Source: Desulfonatronovibrio sp.
GTDB lineage: Bacteria; Desulfobacterota; Desulfovibrionia; Desulfovibrionales; Desulfonatronovibrionaceae
Direction of reading: 5' to 3'
Length of the DNA stretch: 41,997 nucleotides
Assembly: GCA_003566455.1 (NCBI GenBank)
Contig: PXDF01000165.1
Span: 1-41,997 of the forward strand
Shown: positions 15,082 through 23,469 of the stretch, piece by piece
How the letters are laid out: each line of letters starts with the position of its first letter
Numbering within the stretch: position 1 is the first letter of the stretch
Program-made: the position numbers and the translations under genes
The notes under the pieces: model-generated
Database searches by the model: none
Told to the model about the DNA's origin: nothing
Seen by the model: the letters and a program-made list of their open reading frames with translations, nothing else

Positions 15082-15855
15082 ATGAAAAGCCGGATGATTG
15101 AAGAATTCGTCAAGTCCAAACAGGAAGAGATCAACCTGTTGAAACAACTTGAAGCCGGGACAGGGCTTCCCCTTCCTTACCAGGGGCCGAGGCCAGGACT
15201 GAGGCAGGCCCTGACCAGGTCCGGGCCCCGCGTAATCGCTGAATATAAAAGGGCCTCGCCGTCCAGGGGAGTCATAAATTCCGGAATATTTCCCCATGAG
15301 GCGGCGGAAATGTTTGTCAGAGGTGGGGCAGACGCTTTTTCCGTGCTTACGGAAAAAAGGTATTTTCAGGGCGCCATCAGTTTTGTGGATATTTTTGCCG
15401 GAAATGGTCTGCCTGTGCTGCGCAAGGATTTTGTGTTTCATCCTCTGCAGATAATAGAGACAGCCGCGACAATGGCTTCGGCTGTTTTGCTCATTGTCAG
15501 AATTTTCCAGGAACAGGGGCTCTTAATGAGGCTTGTAGAAATGAGCCTTGGATATGACCTGGAGCCAGTAGTGGAAATATTCAGCCGAGAGGAATTGGAG
15601 ACAGCCAGGAAATCCGGGGCCAGAACCATACTTGTCAACAACAGGGATCTGGACACGCTTAGTGTGAATCTGGATGTTTCCAGGAAATTGATCAAAGAAA
15701 AACACAAAAATGAAACCTGGATCTGCGCCAGCGGAATAGAAAATAAATCTCAGGTGGATGAATTATACAGCTCAGGGTTTGATGCCTTTCTTATCGGCAC
15801 CAGCATCATGTCTTCAGGTGATCCTGAGGCAAGGTTAAGGGAGCTGAAAATATGA
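15082..15855 (+). CDS. trpC: Indole-3-glycerol phosphate synthase
   Basis: A 257-residue (beta/alpha)8 enzyme that closes the indole ring, releasing CO2. The conserved blocks are AEYKRASPSRG (Lys56), DAFSVLTEKRYFQG, PVLRKDFVFHPLQ (Lys115), EPVVEIFSREEL, TILVNNRDLDTL and CASGIENKSQV, which carry the catalytic lysines, glutamates and the phosphate site. It is separate from TrpF here, unlike the fused E. coli form. The last 4 nt overlap trpF (ATGA). Confidence 0.95.
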   Translation: MKSRMIEEFVKSKQEEINLLKQLEAGTGLPLPYQGPRPGLRQALTRSGPRVIAEYKRASPSRGVINSGIFPHEAAEMFVRGGADAFSVLTEKRYFQGAISFVDIFAGNGLPVLRKDFVFHPLQIIETAATMASAVLLIVRIFQEQGLLMRLVEMSLGYDLEPVVEIFSREELETARKSGARTILVNNRDLDTLSVNLDVSRKLIKEKHKNETWICASGIENKSQVDELYSSGFDAFLIGTSIMSSGDPEARLRELKI

Positions 15856-16472
15856 GCAGGCTGCTGATCAAGGTCTGTGGACTGACCAGCCTGGAGGATT
15901 TGAAGTTTTGCCGGGATCAGGGCATTGATCTGACCGGCTTTATATTTCATCCTTCAAGTCCCAGGCATGTCAGCCCAAAGCTTGTGGGCTCCTGGGAAAA
16001 GAAAGATGAACTCAGGGTCGGAGTTTTTGTTGAGCATAAACCAGAAGAAATACTCAAGACAATCGACATGGCCGGGCTGGACCTGATCCAGCTTCACGGA
16101 GGGCAGGACCGGGAAACCTGTGACCTGATGGGCGGCGCCCACAGGGTGATCAGAACGTTCTGGCCGGAACGTTTTGAACTGGTCCAGGATTTTATGGCTG
16201 AACTCGATGCATTCAGGCATGTATGCAGGTATTTTCTCTTTGACGCCGGTAAAAACATGGGAGGCCACGGAAGAAGCATAGCCAGCCCCTGGTTGAAACA
16301 GGCGGCAAGCCCAAGGCCCTATCTTCTGGCAGGCGGTCTTGGCCCTGACAATATAGCAGGAGTCCTGAATTCCGGCGCGGCCGGTCTTGATCTCAACTCC
16401 GGTGTTGAAAGCAGTCCAGGTGTGAAGAGCAGGCAGAGAATCATGCGCGTACTAAATATTATCAGGAGATAA
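15852..16472 (+). CDS. trpF: Phosphoribosylanthranilate isomerase
   Basis: A 206-residue (beta/alpha)8 isomerase. The catalytic Cys is in [11 protein letters not shown] (Cys9), and the catalytic Asp is in [44 protein letters not shown] and [12 protein letters not shown] are the other family blocks. The phosphate loop reads GGHG where GGTG is usual, a small substitution that should be tolerated. It overlaps trpC by 4 nt and ends 2 nt before trpB, so the genes are tightly coupled. Confidence 0.92.
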   Translation: MSRLLIKVCGLTSLEDLKFCRDQGIDLTGFIFHPSSPRHVSPKLVGSWEKKDELRVGVFVEHKPEEILKTIDMAGLDLIQLHGGQDRETCDLMGGAHRVIRTFWPERFELVQDFMAELDAFRHVCRYFLFDAGKNMGGHGRSIASPWLKQAASPRPYLLAGGLGPDNIAGVLNSGAAGLDLNSGVESSPGVKSRQRIMRVLNIIRR

Positions 16473-16474
16473 AA

Positions 16475-17647
16475 ATGAAAAAAGGATATTTTGGTGAATT
16501 CGGGGGACAATTTGTTCCTGAACTTCTGGTTCCTCCCCTGAGGGAGCTTGAAGAAGCCATGCAGGACATCATGGACGATCCAGTATTCAACAGGGATCTG
16601 GACGGGGTGTTCACGGAATTTGTGGGCAGGCCCACCCCCATATGCAGGTGCGCAAACCTGTCCGGCGATCTGGGCTTTGATCTGTGGCTGAAAAGAGAGG
16701 ATCTGGCTCATACCGGCGCGCATAAGATAAATAATACCGTGGGTCAGGCCCTACTGGCCAGGCATATGGGCAAAACCTGCCTTCTGGCCGAGACCGGGGC
16801 GGGACAGCACGGAGTGGCAACAGCCACGGCCGCTTCTGTTCTGGGTCTGGAATGCGTTGTTTTCATGGGCGCTCTGGATGTCAAAAGGCAAAGCCACAAT
16901 GTAAGACGCATGGAGCTTCTGGGGGCAAGGGTGGAGCCTGTGCTAAGCGGCACAAAGACCCTAAAGGACGCCATTAACGCGGCTCTGAGATATTGGATAG
17001 CCCATCAGAAAAACACCCATTACTGTCTGGGTTCTGTTGTTGGACCGCATCCTTTCCCTCTGCTGGTCAGGAAACTGCAGTCTGTTATCGGCCGGGAGGC
17101 AAGAAGCCAGTTTCTGGACAGAACCGGCAGGCTTCCTGACCTGGTGGTGGCCTGCGTGGGCGGCGGCTCCAATGCAATGGGCATCTTTCATCCCTTTGCC
17201 GGTGACAGGGAAGTGCAGCTGGTGGGAGTTGAAGCCGGAGGAGAAGGGAGGCCTGGGTGTTATCATTCAGCAACCCTGTCCAGGGGCAGTTTCGGAGTTC
17301 TGCACGGAACCCGAACCTATCTGCTTCAGACCTCAGAGGGGCAGATTATGCCTTCTCACTCGGTGGCTCCTGGGCTTGATTATCCCGGAGTAGGGCCTGA
17401 ACACGCCTTTTTAAAGGACAGCGGCCGGGCCAGGTATGATGTGGTTTATGACGCAGAGGCCCTTGAAGCCTTTTACCTCCTGTGCCGCAAAGAAGGCATA
17501 ATCCCTGCTCTGGAAAGCTCCCATGCTCTGGCCTGGGTTATTGGCAACCGGGATAAAATCAGGCCGCAAAGCGCGGTGCTTGTGAATCTGTCCGGCAGAG
17601 GGGACAAGGATCTGGATATTGTCCGGGAAATTGAATCCCAGGTTTAG
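16475..17647 (+). CDS. trpB: Tryptophan synthase beta chain
   Basis: A 390-residue PLP enzyme that condenses indole with serine. The PLP lysine is Lys84 ([11 protein letters not shown]) and the catalytic Glu is Glu106 (AETGAGQHG). [10 protein letters not shown] binds the cofactor phosphate. [17 protein letters not shown] and [20 protein letters not shown] are typical of the TrpB1 type that partners with TrpA. The N-terminus [13 protein letters not shown] is canonical. trpA follows after 27 nt, so the alpha2beta2 complex with an indole tunnel is expected. Confidence 0.96.
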   Translation: MKKGYFGEFGGQFVPELLVPPLRELEEAMQDIMDDPVFNRDLDGVFTEFVGRPTPICRCANLSGDLGFDLWLKREDLAHTGAHKINNTVGQALLARHMGKTCLLAETGAGQHGVATATAASVLGLECVVFMGALDVKRQSHNVRRMELLGARVEPVLSGTKTLKDAINAALRYWIAHQKNTHYCLGSVVGPHPFPLLVRKLQSVIGREARSQFLDRTGRLPDLVVACVGGGSNAMGIFHPFAGDREVQLVGVEAGGEGRPGCYHSATLSRGSFGVLHGTRTYLLQTSEGQIMPSHSVAPGLDYPGVGPEHAFLKDSGRARYDVVYDAEALEAFYLLCRKEGIIPALESSHALAWVIGNRDKIRPQSAVLVNLSGRGDKDLDIVREIESQV

Positions 17648-17674
17648 AAAACTCTAAATTTTCAAGGAAGAATA

Positions 17675-18445
17675 ATGAAAAAGGAAAATATACTTACCCA
17701 GAGAATCAGCCAGGCCGTGAAGGGCGGGCGCAGGGCTCTGATTCCCTTTGTTCCAGCAGGTTTTCCGGATAAGGATGTGTTCTGGGATATAATAATGGAG
17801 CTGGACAGATCCGGGGCGGACATAATTGAAATCGGGGTTCCTTTTTCAGACCCTGTGGCTGACGGGCCGGTGGTGGAAAATGCGTCCATCAGATGCCTTG
17901 AGCAGGGGATTGGCCTTGCCTGGATAATGGAGGGGCTTTCTCAAGTCAGAGAAAAAATCGAGGCAGGCATTGTGCTCATGGGATATTTTAATCCCTTTTT
18001 GCAGTACGGTCTGGAAAAGCTGGCAACACGAGCCGAAGAAGCCGGCGTAAACGGACTGATCATTCCTGATCTTATCCTGGAGGAGGCAGGTCCTCATCTG
18101 AAGCTGCTGGAAACTCACGGGCTGTCTTTTGTGCCGCTGGTTGGGCTGAACACTCCAAAAAGACGCATGGCTGAATACTCTGAATTAGGCCCGGCTTTTG
18201 TCTATCTGGTATCAGTGCTGGGCATTACCGGGACAAAGGTCAGCGCCGGCCAGTTATTAAGAACAAAGCTGCAGGAGGTGAAGGATGTATTCTCCTGTCC
18301 TGTTGCCCTTGGCTTCGGCCTGAGTTCCAGGGATCAACTGGATTCAACGGCTGATCTGGTGGACGCGGTGGTGTTCGGCAGTGCTCTGATTCAGCACCTT
18401 GATTCCGGAAAAAAAGCAGGTGATTTCATGAAGGGCTGGAACTGA
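17675..18445 (+). CDS. trpA: Tryptophan synthase alpha chain
   Basis: A 256-residue TIM-barrel enzyme that cleaves indole-3-glycerol phosphate to indole for TrpB. The catalytic acids Glu52 (IIEIGVPFSDP) and Asp63 (VADGP) are spaced as in Salmonella TrpA. LMGYFNPFLQYGLEK, GVNGLIIPDL and a C-terminal VFGSALIQHL complete the pattern. It is the last gene of the aromatic operon. No typical terminator for this strand follows at once; the next strong hairpin belongs mainly to the convergent rpmB gene. Confidence 0.95.
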   Translation: MKKENILTQRISQAVKGGRRALIPFVPAGFPDKDVFWDIIMELDRSGADIIEIGVPFSDPVADGPVVENASIRCLEQGIGLAWIMEGLSQVREKIEAGIVLMGYFNPFLQYGLEKLATRAEEAGVNGLIIPDLILEEAGPHLKLLETHGLSFVPLVGLNTPKRRMAEYSELGPAFVYLVSVLGITGTKVSAGQLLRTKLQEVKDVFSCPVALGFGLSSRDQLDSTADLVDAVVFGSALIQHLDSGKKAGDFMKGWN

Positions 18446-18466
18446 AAAATTAAATTAAAAAAACTT

Positions 18467-18494
18467 TTGAAAATTTGTGCTACAAGAATATGAT
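18467..18494 (+). promoter_or_regulatory. Promoter-like sequence with no gene behind it
   Basis: TTGAAA (18467-18472), a 16-bp spacer and TATGAT (18489-18494) make one of the best sigma-70-like matches in the window. Initiation would be near 18501. No plus-strand gene follows, only about 120 nt of unassigned sequence, a GC-rich hairpin (18619-18651) and then the antisense of rpmB. It could drive a small RNA or an rpmB antisense transcript, or be a chance match. Confidence 0.45.
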
Positions 18495-18613
18495 TATCTC
18501 AGGGTTGATTTTTTTGCGGTTCAGGGGCTTGTTTTCTGCCTGCAGGTATGAACTTCAGATTTATTAACGGCGCTGATTTGTTCAGCAGAGAAACTCCACT
18601 GCATTACAGAGTG

Positions 18614-18651
18614 AAAAAAAGCCCCGGATGACAGACAGCAGTCCGGGGCTT
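18614..18651 (-). terminator. rpmB: Intrinsic terminator of rpmB
   Basis: Read on the minus strand, AAGCCCCGGA pairs perfectly with TCCGGGGCTT (plus positions 18619-18628 and 18642-18651) around a 13-nt loop, followed by a U-run from the A stretch at 18614-18620. It lies about 25 nt past the rpmB stop. On the plus strand no T-run follows, so it would be weak for trpA or a small RNA. Confidence 0.85.
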
Positions 18652-18676
18652 GAAATTCCTGACAATAATAAATTGT

Positions 18677-18877
18677 TCAGCTTATGGTGGGCTTTGCAAC
18701 CGAGCCTGAACGCAGGCATCTGGTACACACATCAATTCTTTTAACCCTGCCCAGGCTGTCCCGGGATCTGACCCTCTGGAGATTGGGCAGAAATCTTCTT
18801 TTGTTCCGGTTGTTGGCGTGACTGACATTATTGCCCACCTGGGGTTTTTTCCCACAAATCTCGCATTCCCTGCTCAT
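18677..18877 (-). CDS. rpmB: 50S ribosomal protein L28
   Basis: A 66-residue basic ribosomal protein of the large subunit. [20 protein letters not shown] and the following [13 protein letters not shown] are diagnostic. Cys5, Cys8, Cys51 and Cys54 form a zinc ribbon, so this is the zinc-binding (C+) form. The ribosome site GGAGGGA precedes the ATG. It is transcribed away from the DUF177-rpmF-plsX genes and ends in its own terminator. Confidence 0.95.
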   Translation of the reverse strand: MSRECEICGKKPQVGNNVSHANNRNKRRFLPNLQRVRSRDSLGRVKRIDVCTRCLRSGSVAKPTIS

Positions 18878-18954
18878 ATAAAAATCCCTCCTGATCTATG
18901 CATATCAAGCCTTCCAGGCTTATGCGCCTTAAAGTTCAGCCAAAACAAAAGGAA

Positions 18955-18983
18955 TTTCTATCCTGAAATTAATAAAATGGCAA
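18955..18983 (-). promoter_or_regulatory. Candidate rpmB promoter
   Basis: On the minus strand TTGCCA (plus 18978-18983), a 17-bp spacer and TAGAAA (plus 18955-18960) lie about 80 nt upstream of rpmB. In the same divergent gap a plus-strand TTGACA (18995-19000) might serve the DUF177 gene, but its -10 partner is poor. Confidence 0.4.
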
Positions 18984-19042
18984 GAGTAAAAATCTTGACA
19001 ATAACCTGGATTACAAGCTAGTGAGTTTTTCTGGGATTAACT

Positions 19043-19570
19043 ATGCATTATCGTTGGCTGCCCATATCAGATATCCCGGTCCAAGGCCGGGAATTTTATT
19101 TTACAGGTGAGCAGGAGTGGCTTGCCATTTGCGCGGAAAATAACCTTGATTATGAAATATCCCAGGGCATGACAGCAGAACTGGGTGTATTTCCGCAGAA
19201 GCACGGAGTATATCTCAAAGGGTCCATTAAGGGCCGGGTTAATTCTCCCTGTTGCCGATGTCTTGAGCCGGGTGTTGTCAATATTGATCATCAGTTTGAA
19301 TTGTTTGAAGATTTTGAAGAAACTCAGGCCGAACAGACAGGCGCGGGTATCCTCAAGTTTGAAAACAGCCAGTGGATGATTAATATTCGACAGGTGATAA
19401 GTGAACAACTGCAGCTGGCCATGCCTGACAAGATTCTCTGCGGCAGTGAATGCCTGGGACTGTGTCCGGTTTGTGGAGAAAATATGAACAAAGGTCTCTG
19501 CAGGTGCGGGTCAGTATCCGGCGATCCCAGGCTGGCTGTGTTCAGGCAATTAAAAATAAAAAATAAATAA
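19043..19570 (+). CDS. DUF177 (YceD-type) protein
   Basis: A 175-residue protein of the DUF177/YceD family, almost always encoded just before rpmF. E. coli YceD has been linked to 23S rRNA accumulation; plant and bacterial relatives are thought to act in large-subunit rRNA processing. The C-terminus carries the family cysteines C133, C137, C141, C144, C153 and C155 in CLGLCPVCGENMNKGLCRC, likely a zinc site. Three further cysteines (70, 71, 73) sit mid-protein. It lies 12 nt before rpmF. Confidence 0.85.
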   Translation: MHYRWLPISDIPVQGREFYFTGEQEWLAICAENNLDYEISQGMTAELGVFPQKHGVYLKGSIKGRVNSPCCRCLEPGVVNIDHQFELFEDFEETQAEQTGAGILKFENSQWMINIRQVISEQLQLAMPDKILCGSECLGLCPVCGENMNKGLCRCGSVSGDPRLAVFRQLKIKNK

Positions 19571-19582
19571 TGAGGTAAAGAA

Positions 19583-19771
19583 ATGGCATTACCCAAAAAG
19601 AAGACTTCCAAATCCAAAAAAGGGATGCGCAGGGCTCACGACCGCATTCCCACACCAAATTTTATCTATTGCGAGTGTGGAGAAGCCACCCTTCCCCATC
19701 GTGTCTGTCCTGACTGCGGGATATACAAAGGACGCCAGTATTTAAGGCCACAGCAGGATGCAGCCAGCTAA
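19583..19771 (+). CDS. rpmF: 50S ribosomal protein L32
   Basis: A 62-residue large-subunit protein. The N-terminus MALPKKKTSKSKKGMRRAH is diagnostic, and Cys30, Cys32, Cys42 and Cys45 form a zinc ribbon (the C+ form, like the nearby L28). The TGAGGTAAAG ribosome site precedes it. The 3' end overlaps plsX by 14 nt, coupling a ribosomal protein to phospholipid synthesis, an arrangement common in bacteria. Confidence 0.95.
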   Translation: MALPKKKTSKSKKGMRRAHDRIPTPNFIYCECGEATLPHRVCPDCGIYKGRQYLRPQQDAAS

Positions 19772-20813
19772 ACCCCGGATCGCGGTTGACGCCATGGGCG
19801 GAGACTTTGGTCCGGAGGTTGTTGTTCCGGGAGCTCTGGCAGCAGCCAGAAAGGACAACCTGGGGCTGATCCTGGTGGGCAATGAGGAAATGATAGAAAA
19901 GAGCCTGTCCGGCCGGAAACATCAAGGCATTGACCTTGAAATCGTTCACGCGTCAGAAGTAGTTGAAATGTCGGAAAAGCCTTCTGATGTTCTGCGAAAG
20001 AAAAAAAACTCATCCATACAGGTTGCCTTCAAACTGATCCGGGAGGGCAGAGGTCATGGAGTAGTCAGCGCGGGCAATTCAGGCGCCACCCTGGGTTGTG
20101 GAATGTTCACACTGGGCCGGATTAAGGGTGTTGAGCGTCCGGCCCTGGCATCAATCCTGCCTTCTGAAAAAGGACCGCTGATACTTATTGATGTCGGAGC
20201 CAACGTGGAATGCAAGCCTTATCAGCTGGTTCAGTTCGGGCTGATGGCGGAAGTTTTCGCCAGAAGCGTACTCCATGTTGAAAGGCCAAAAGTAGGCGTA
20301 TTGACCATTGGGGAAGAGGACGATAAAGGCAACAACCTGGTCAGAGAAACAGTCAAGCTCTTCAAGATGTCGTCCATGAATTTTGTGGGTAATATTGAGG
20401 GGCGGGATTTTTTTACCGGAAAGGCCGACATCATTGTCTGTGATGGCTTTGTAGGTAATGTTTCCTTGAAGCTTATGGAAGGGCTGGCCATTTCTCTTAC
20501 CAAAATACTCAAGGAAGAGGTTAATAAGAGCTGGCTTGCCCGGCTGGGCTTTCTTCTGGGAATAAGGGCTCTGAAAAGATTCGGCCGGCGCATTGACTAC
20601 GCTGAATACGGAGGGGCTCCGCTTCTGGGCCTCAATGGAATCGGGATAGTCTGTCATGGCTCATCCAATTCCAAGGCCATTACCAACGCCGTACTGATGG
20701 CTGGAGAATTCATCAGAAATGGAGCCAATCAGCTCCTCATAGACGGACTGGGCGCCAACAGAGAGATCAGCATTTTCGGCAAAAAAGCCCTGCCCAGATC
20801 GATGCCCAGATGA
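19758..20813 (+). CDS. plsX: Phosphate acyltransferase PlsX
   Basis: A 351-residue peripheral membrane enzyme that transfers acyl chains from acyl-ACP to phosphate, giving acyl-phosphate for PlsY. IAVDAMGGDFGPEVVVPG at the N-terminus is the family signature; SAGNSGATLG and CDGFVGNVSLKLMEG are the other core blocks. The start overlaps the rpmF end, consistent with coupling. It heads the fatty-acid genes fabH, fabG, acpP and fabF. Confidence 0.95.
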   Translation: MQPAKPRIAVDAMGGDFGPEVVVPGALAAARKDNLGLILVGNEEMIEKSLSGRKHQGIDLEIVHASEVVEMSEKPSDVLRKKKNSSIQVAFKLIREGRGHGVVSAGNSGATLGCGMFTLGRIKGVERPALASILPSEKGPLILIDVGANVECKPYQLVQFGLMAEVFARSVLHVERPKVGVLTIGEEDDKGNNLVRETVKLFKMSSMNFVGNIEGRDFFTGKADIIVCDGFVGNVSLKLMEGLAISLTKILKEEVNKSWLARLGFLLGIRALKRFGRRIDYAEYGGAPLLGLNGIGIVCHGSSNSKAITNAVLMAGEFIRNGANQLLIDGLGANREISIFGKKALPRSMPR

Positions 20814-20894
20814 CTACTTTTTTCTTGTTGCAGAAACTAACATTTCAGAATGATCTGTCTTTGATATAACCGGACCCTGAAAGATCTTTGCCAA

Positions 20895-21890
20895 ATGAAA
20901 AACAGCACCTATATAGCAGGATTCAGCTTTTACGTACCTGACACAATACTGACCAACCAGGACCTTGAGAAAAAGGTCGATACCAATGATGAATGGATTG
21001 TTTCCAGAACCGGCATCAGGCAGAGACATATTGTAAACAGTCAGGCCTGTTCCGACCTTGCTTATGAAGCATGTCTCAAGACTCTTGAAAGATCCAGCCT
21101 CATGCCCGGTGATATTACCCACATAATAACCGCCACCTTCACTCCTGACGCCTACGTTCCCAATGCTGCCTGCATTATCATGGAAAAACTGGGCATAAGG
21201 GGGATTCCGGCCCTGGATGTCAATGCAGCCTGTACAGGTTTTATCTACGGCATTGAACTGGCCAGGGGCTTATGCGTTCTTTGGCCCGGCTCAAAGGTGT
21301 TGCTTGTGGCCTCTGAAGTTGTTACTTCAAGAATCAATTTTAAAGACAGATCCACTGCCGTGCTTTTCGGAGACGGGGCAGGGGCCTGCGTGATTTCCGG
21401 CGAATCTTTTGACCACAACGCGTCTGCAGGATATATTCGGGACGTGCTGCTTAAGGCTGATGGCTCATTAGGCGGCCTGCTCACCGTAAAGGGCGGGGGA
21501 TCAGCATATCCCCTGGTTCCCGGACAGAAAGCAGATGATGATTTTTTCGTACAGATGGAAGGCCGTGAGGTATTCAAGCACGCAGTCAGGTCCATGAAAA
21601 ATATCTCCCAGGACATCCTTGAAAGAAATAATATTGTCGCGGAGGACATTGACCTGTTCATTCCTCACCAGGCCAATATCAGAATCATTGAATCCCTGGC
21701 CAAATCAATGTTGATCAGTAATGATAAGATTTTTGTCAATGTCCAGGAATACGGCAATACATCCGCGGCATCTGTTCCCATTGCTCTGGCCGACGCGTGG
21801 GAAAAGGGCAGGGTCAAGCCCGGGTATCTGGTGCTGCTGGTGGCTTTTGGCGGAGGGTTTACATGGGGAGCCGCCCTGATCCAGTTTTGA
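20895..21890 (+). CDS. fabH: 3-oxoacyl-ACP synthase III
   Basis: A 331-residue ketoacyl-ACP synthase III that starts fatty-acid synthesis by condensing acetyl-CoA with malonyl-ACP. The Cys-His-Asn triad is Cys113 (VNAACTGFIYG), His258 (FIPHQAN) and Asn288 (EYGNTSAAS). The N-terminal DEWIVSRTGIRQR binds CoA. The C-terminal FGGGFTWGAALIQF is typical. It lies 81 nt after plsX; no regulatory site was recognised in that gap. Confidence 0.95.
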   Translation: MKNSTYIAGFSFYVPDTILTNQDLEKKVDTNDEWIVSRTGIRQRHIVNSQACSDLAYEACLKTLERSSLMPGDITHIITATFTPDAYVPNAACIIMEKLGIRGIPALDVNAACTGFIYGIELARGLCVLWPGSKVLLVASEVVTSRINFKDRSTAVLFGDGAGACVISGESFDHNASAGYIRDVLLKADGSLGGLLTVKGGGSAYPLVPGQKADDDFFVQMEGREVFKHAVRSMKNISQDILERNNIVAEDIDLFIPHQANIRIIESLAKSMLISNDKIFVNVQEYGNTSAASVPIALADAWEKGRVKPGYLVLLVAFGGGFTWGAALIQF

Positions 21891-21981
21891 CAGGGCCGGT
21901 AAAATAAATGTTTCGCAATCAAAGGCAATAAAAGCGCCCCACAGGGCAGAAGTCTTTTTATCAACTCTCAAGGAGATTACC

Positions 21982-22725
21982 ATGCCTGACCTAATCAAAA
22001 CAGCCCTTATCACCGGCGGCTCCCGGGGCATTGGCCGGGCCTGCGCCATACGCCTGGCCAAGTCAGGATACCAGGTTTTTGTCACCTATGTCAGCAGACC
22101 CGAACCAGCCTTTGAGACCTGTAAAATTATTGAAGAAGCTGGAGGCCAAGCTTCCTCCTTTGCCCTTGATATTGGAGACCATCAGGCCATAGTTGACTTT
22201 TTCAAAGAAAAGATAAAAGACCGGGTATTCCTCAGTGTGCTGGTGAACAACGCCGGCAGCACAATGGACGGTCTTCTGGTCAGGATGGGTCAAGAACAAT
22301 GGGAAAAGGTGCTCAGGGTCAACCTGAGCGGTTCTTTCTTCTGCCTGCAGCAGGCCGCTAAAATAATGATGCGTCAGAAAACCGGAAGGATTATAAACAT
22401 CACTTCTGTGACGGCTCAGTCAGGCAACCCCGGCCAGGCCAATTATACAGCGGCCAAGGCCGGACTTATGGGGTTAACCAGAACAGCGGCATTGGAGCTG
22501 GCCCCCAGGAATATTACTGTAAACGCTGTAGCGCCTGGATTTATTGAAACCGATATGACCGCCGCTCTGAACCAGGAAGTCCGGGAAAGATACCTGGAAA
22601 TGATTCCTTTGAAAAGATTCGGGTATCCGGAAGATGTGGCGGAATCAGTCGCCTTTCTGGCTTCACCCGGTGGGGCCTACATTACAGGGCAGATCCTGGG
22701 AGTCAATGGCGGTATGTACATGTAG
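21982..22725 (+). CDS. fabG: 3-oxoacyl-ACP reductase
   Basis: A 247-residue short-chain dehydrogenase that reduces 3-oxoacyl-ACP with NADPH. The nucleotide motif is TGGSRGIG (11-18), NNAG is at 89-92, and the catalytic residues are Ser142, Tyr155 and Lys159 (ANYTAAKAG). VAPGFIETDMT follows as usual for FabG. AAGGAG lies upstream of the ATG. The neighbours fabH, acpP and fabF make FabG much more likely than another SDR. Confidence 0.93.
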   Translation: MPDLIKTALITGGSRGIGRACAIRLAKSGYQVFVTYVSRPEPAFETCKIIEEAGGQASSFALDIGDHQAIVDFFKEKIKDRVFLSVLVNNAGSTMDGLLVRMGQEQWEKVLRVNLSGSFFCLQQAAKIMMRQKTGRIINITSVTAQSGNPGQANYTAAKAGLMGLTRTAALELAPRNITVNAVAPGFIETDMTAALNQEVRERYLEMIPLKRFGYPEDVAESVAFLASPGGAYITGQILGVNGGMYM

Positions 22726-22755
22726 CCGTTCCAGCAGGCCGGCTTTATTTTTTTT
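22724..22755 (+). terminator. Terminator-like hairpin after fabG
   Basis: AGCCG pairs with CGGCT (22724-22728 with 22740-22744) around an 11-nt loop, followed by a T-rich tract to 22755. It overlaps the end of the fabG stop codon. The stem is short, so partial termination before acpP is possible but uncertain. Confidence 0.4.
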
Positions 22756-22871
22756 GATGTGTGTTTAGGGATGCGGCCGCTCAGCAGCCCGCGGTTCTGT
22801 CATCCGGTAACAGATAAAAGACATTTGAACAGTAAATAACAGGATAATCAATAATTTGAAGGAGAAATGAA

Positions 22872-23102
22872 ATGTCCGTAGATCAGAGAGTAAAGGAAAT
22901 CGTTGTTGAGCAGCTTGGTATTTCCGCTGATGAGGTAAAAGGCGAATCAAAGTTTGTTGAAGACCTGGGCGCTGACTCCCTGGACCTGACAGAACTGATC
23001 ATGGCCATGGAAGAGGAATTTGATGTTGAGATTGATGACGACAAGGCACAGGAAATTCTCACTGTCCAGGCTGCTATTGATTTTATTAAGGCTAATCAGT
23101 AG
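22872..23102 (+). CDS. acpP: Acyl carrier protein
   Basis: A 76-residue acidic carrier of growing acyl chains. The phosphopantetheine attachment site is Ser36 in [12 protein letters not shown], with the acidic helix [14 protein letters not shown] behind it. The ribosome site AAGGAGAAATG is strong, as expected for one of the most abundant proteins. It lies 146 nt after fabG and 367 nt before fabF, so it may be expressed partly on its own. Confidence 0.96.
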   Translation: MSVDQRVKEIVVEQLGISADEVKGESKFVEDLGADSLDLTELIMAMEEEFDVEIDDDKAQEILTVQAAIDFIKANQ

Positions 23103-23156
23103 GCGTTTATTTTCATAAGCGGGCCCTTGAAAATTTTCCAATTGCCGCGTCGCTTC

Positions 23157-23224
23157 TCCGGCACCCACTTGAGATGTCAATAATTATGTAAAATAGAACA
23201 GCATCAACTCAAGTGAGTGCCGGA
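23157..23224. repeat. 17-bp inverted repeat in the acpP-fabF gap
   Basis: TCCGGCACCCACTTGAG (23157-23173) and CTCAAGTGAGTGCCGGA (23208-23224) are inverted copies with one mismatch, enclosing 34 AT-rich nt. There is no T-run, so it is not a standard terminator, and no target duplication is obvious at the ends. It may be a miniature or relic mobile element, or a large operator. The rest of the 367-bp gap (to 23469) has no recognised gene; a short frame reading GVYFVSPEISVP near 23315-23350 is unidentified. Confidence 0.6.
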
Positions 23225-23469
23225 CATTTGGAATCTTTGAACTTCACGCGTTTCACATGATCCAGTAAGGAGTTTACAGTCTGATAAGCCGGCGTTGTTC
23301 AGGATTAAAGGGTGTGTACTTCGTGTCCCCTGAAATATCTGTCCCTTAATGTTCACCAGGCATTCATTCAGTGAGCCCGGATGCCGGTCTCTTTCTGAAC
23401 AGCATGCTGTAAACAGGCTTTGTTGAGAACCTTAAACAGATATTTCAAACCATACACCTAATTACTTAA

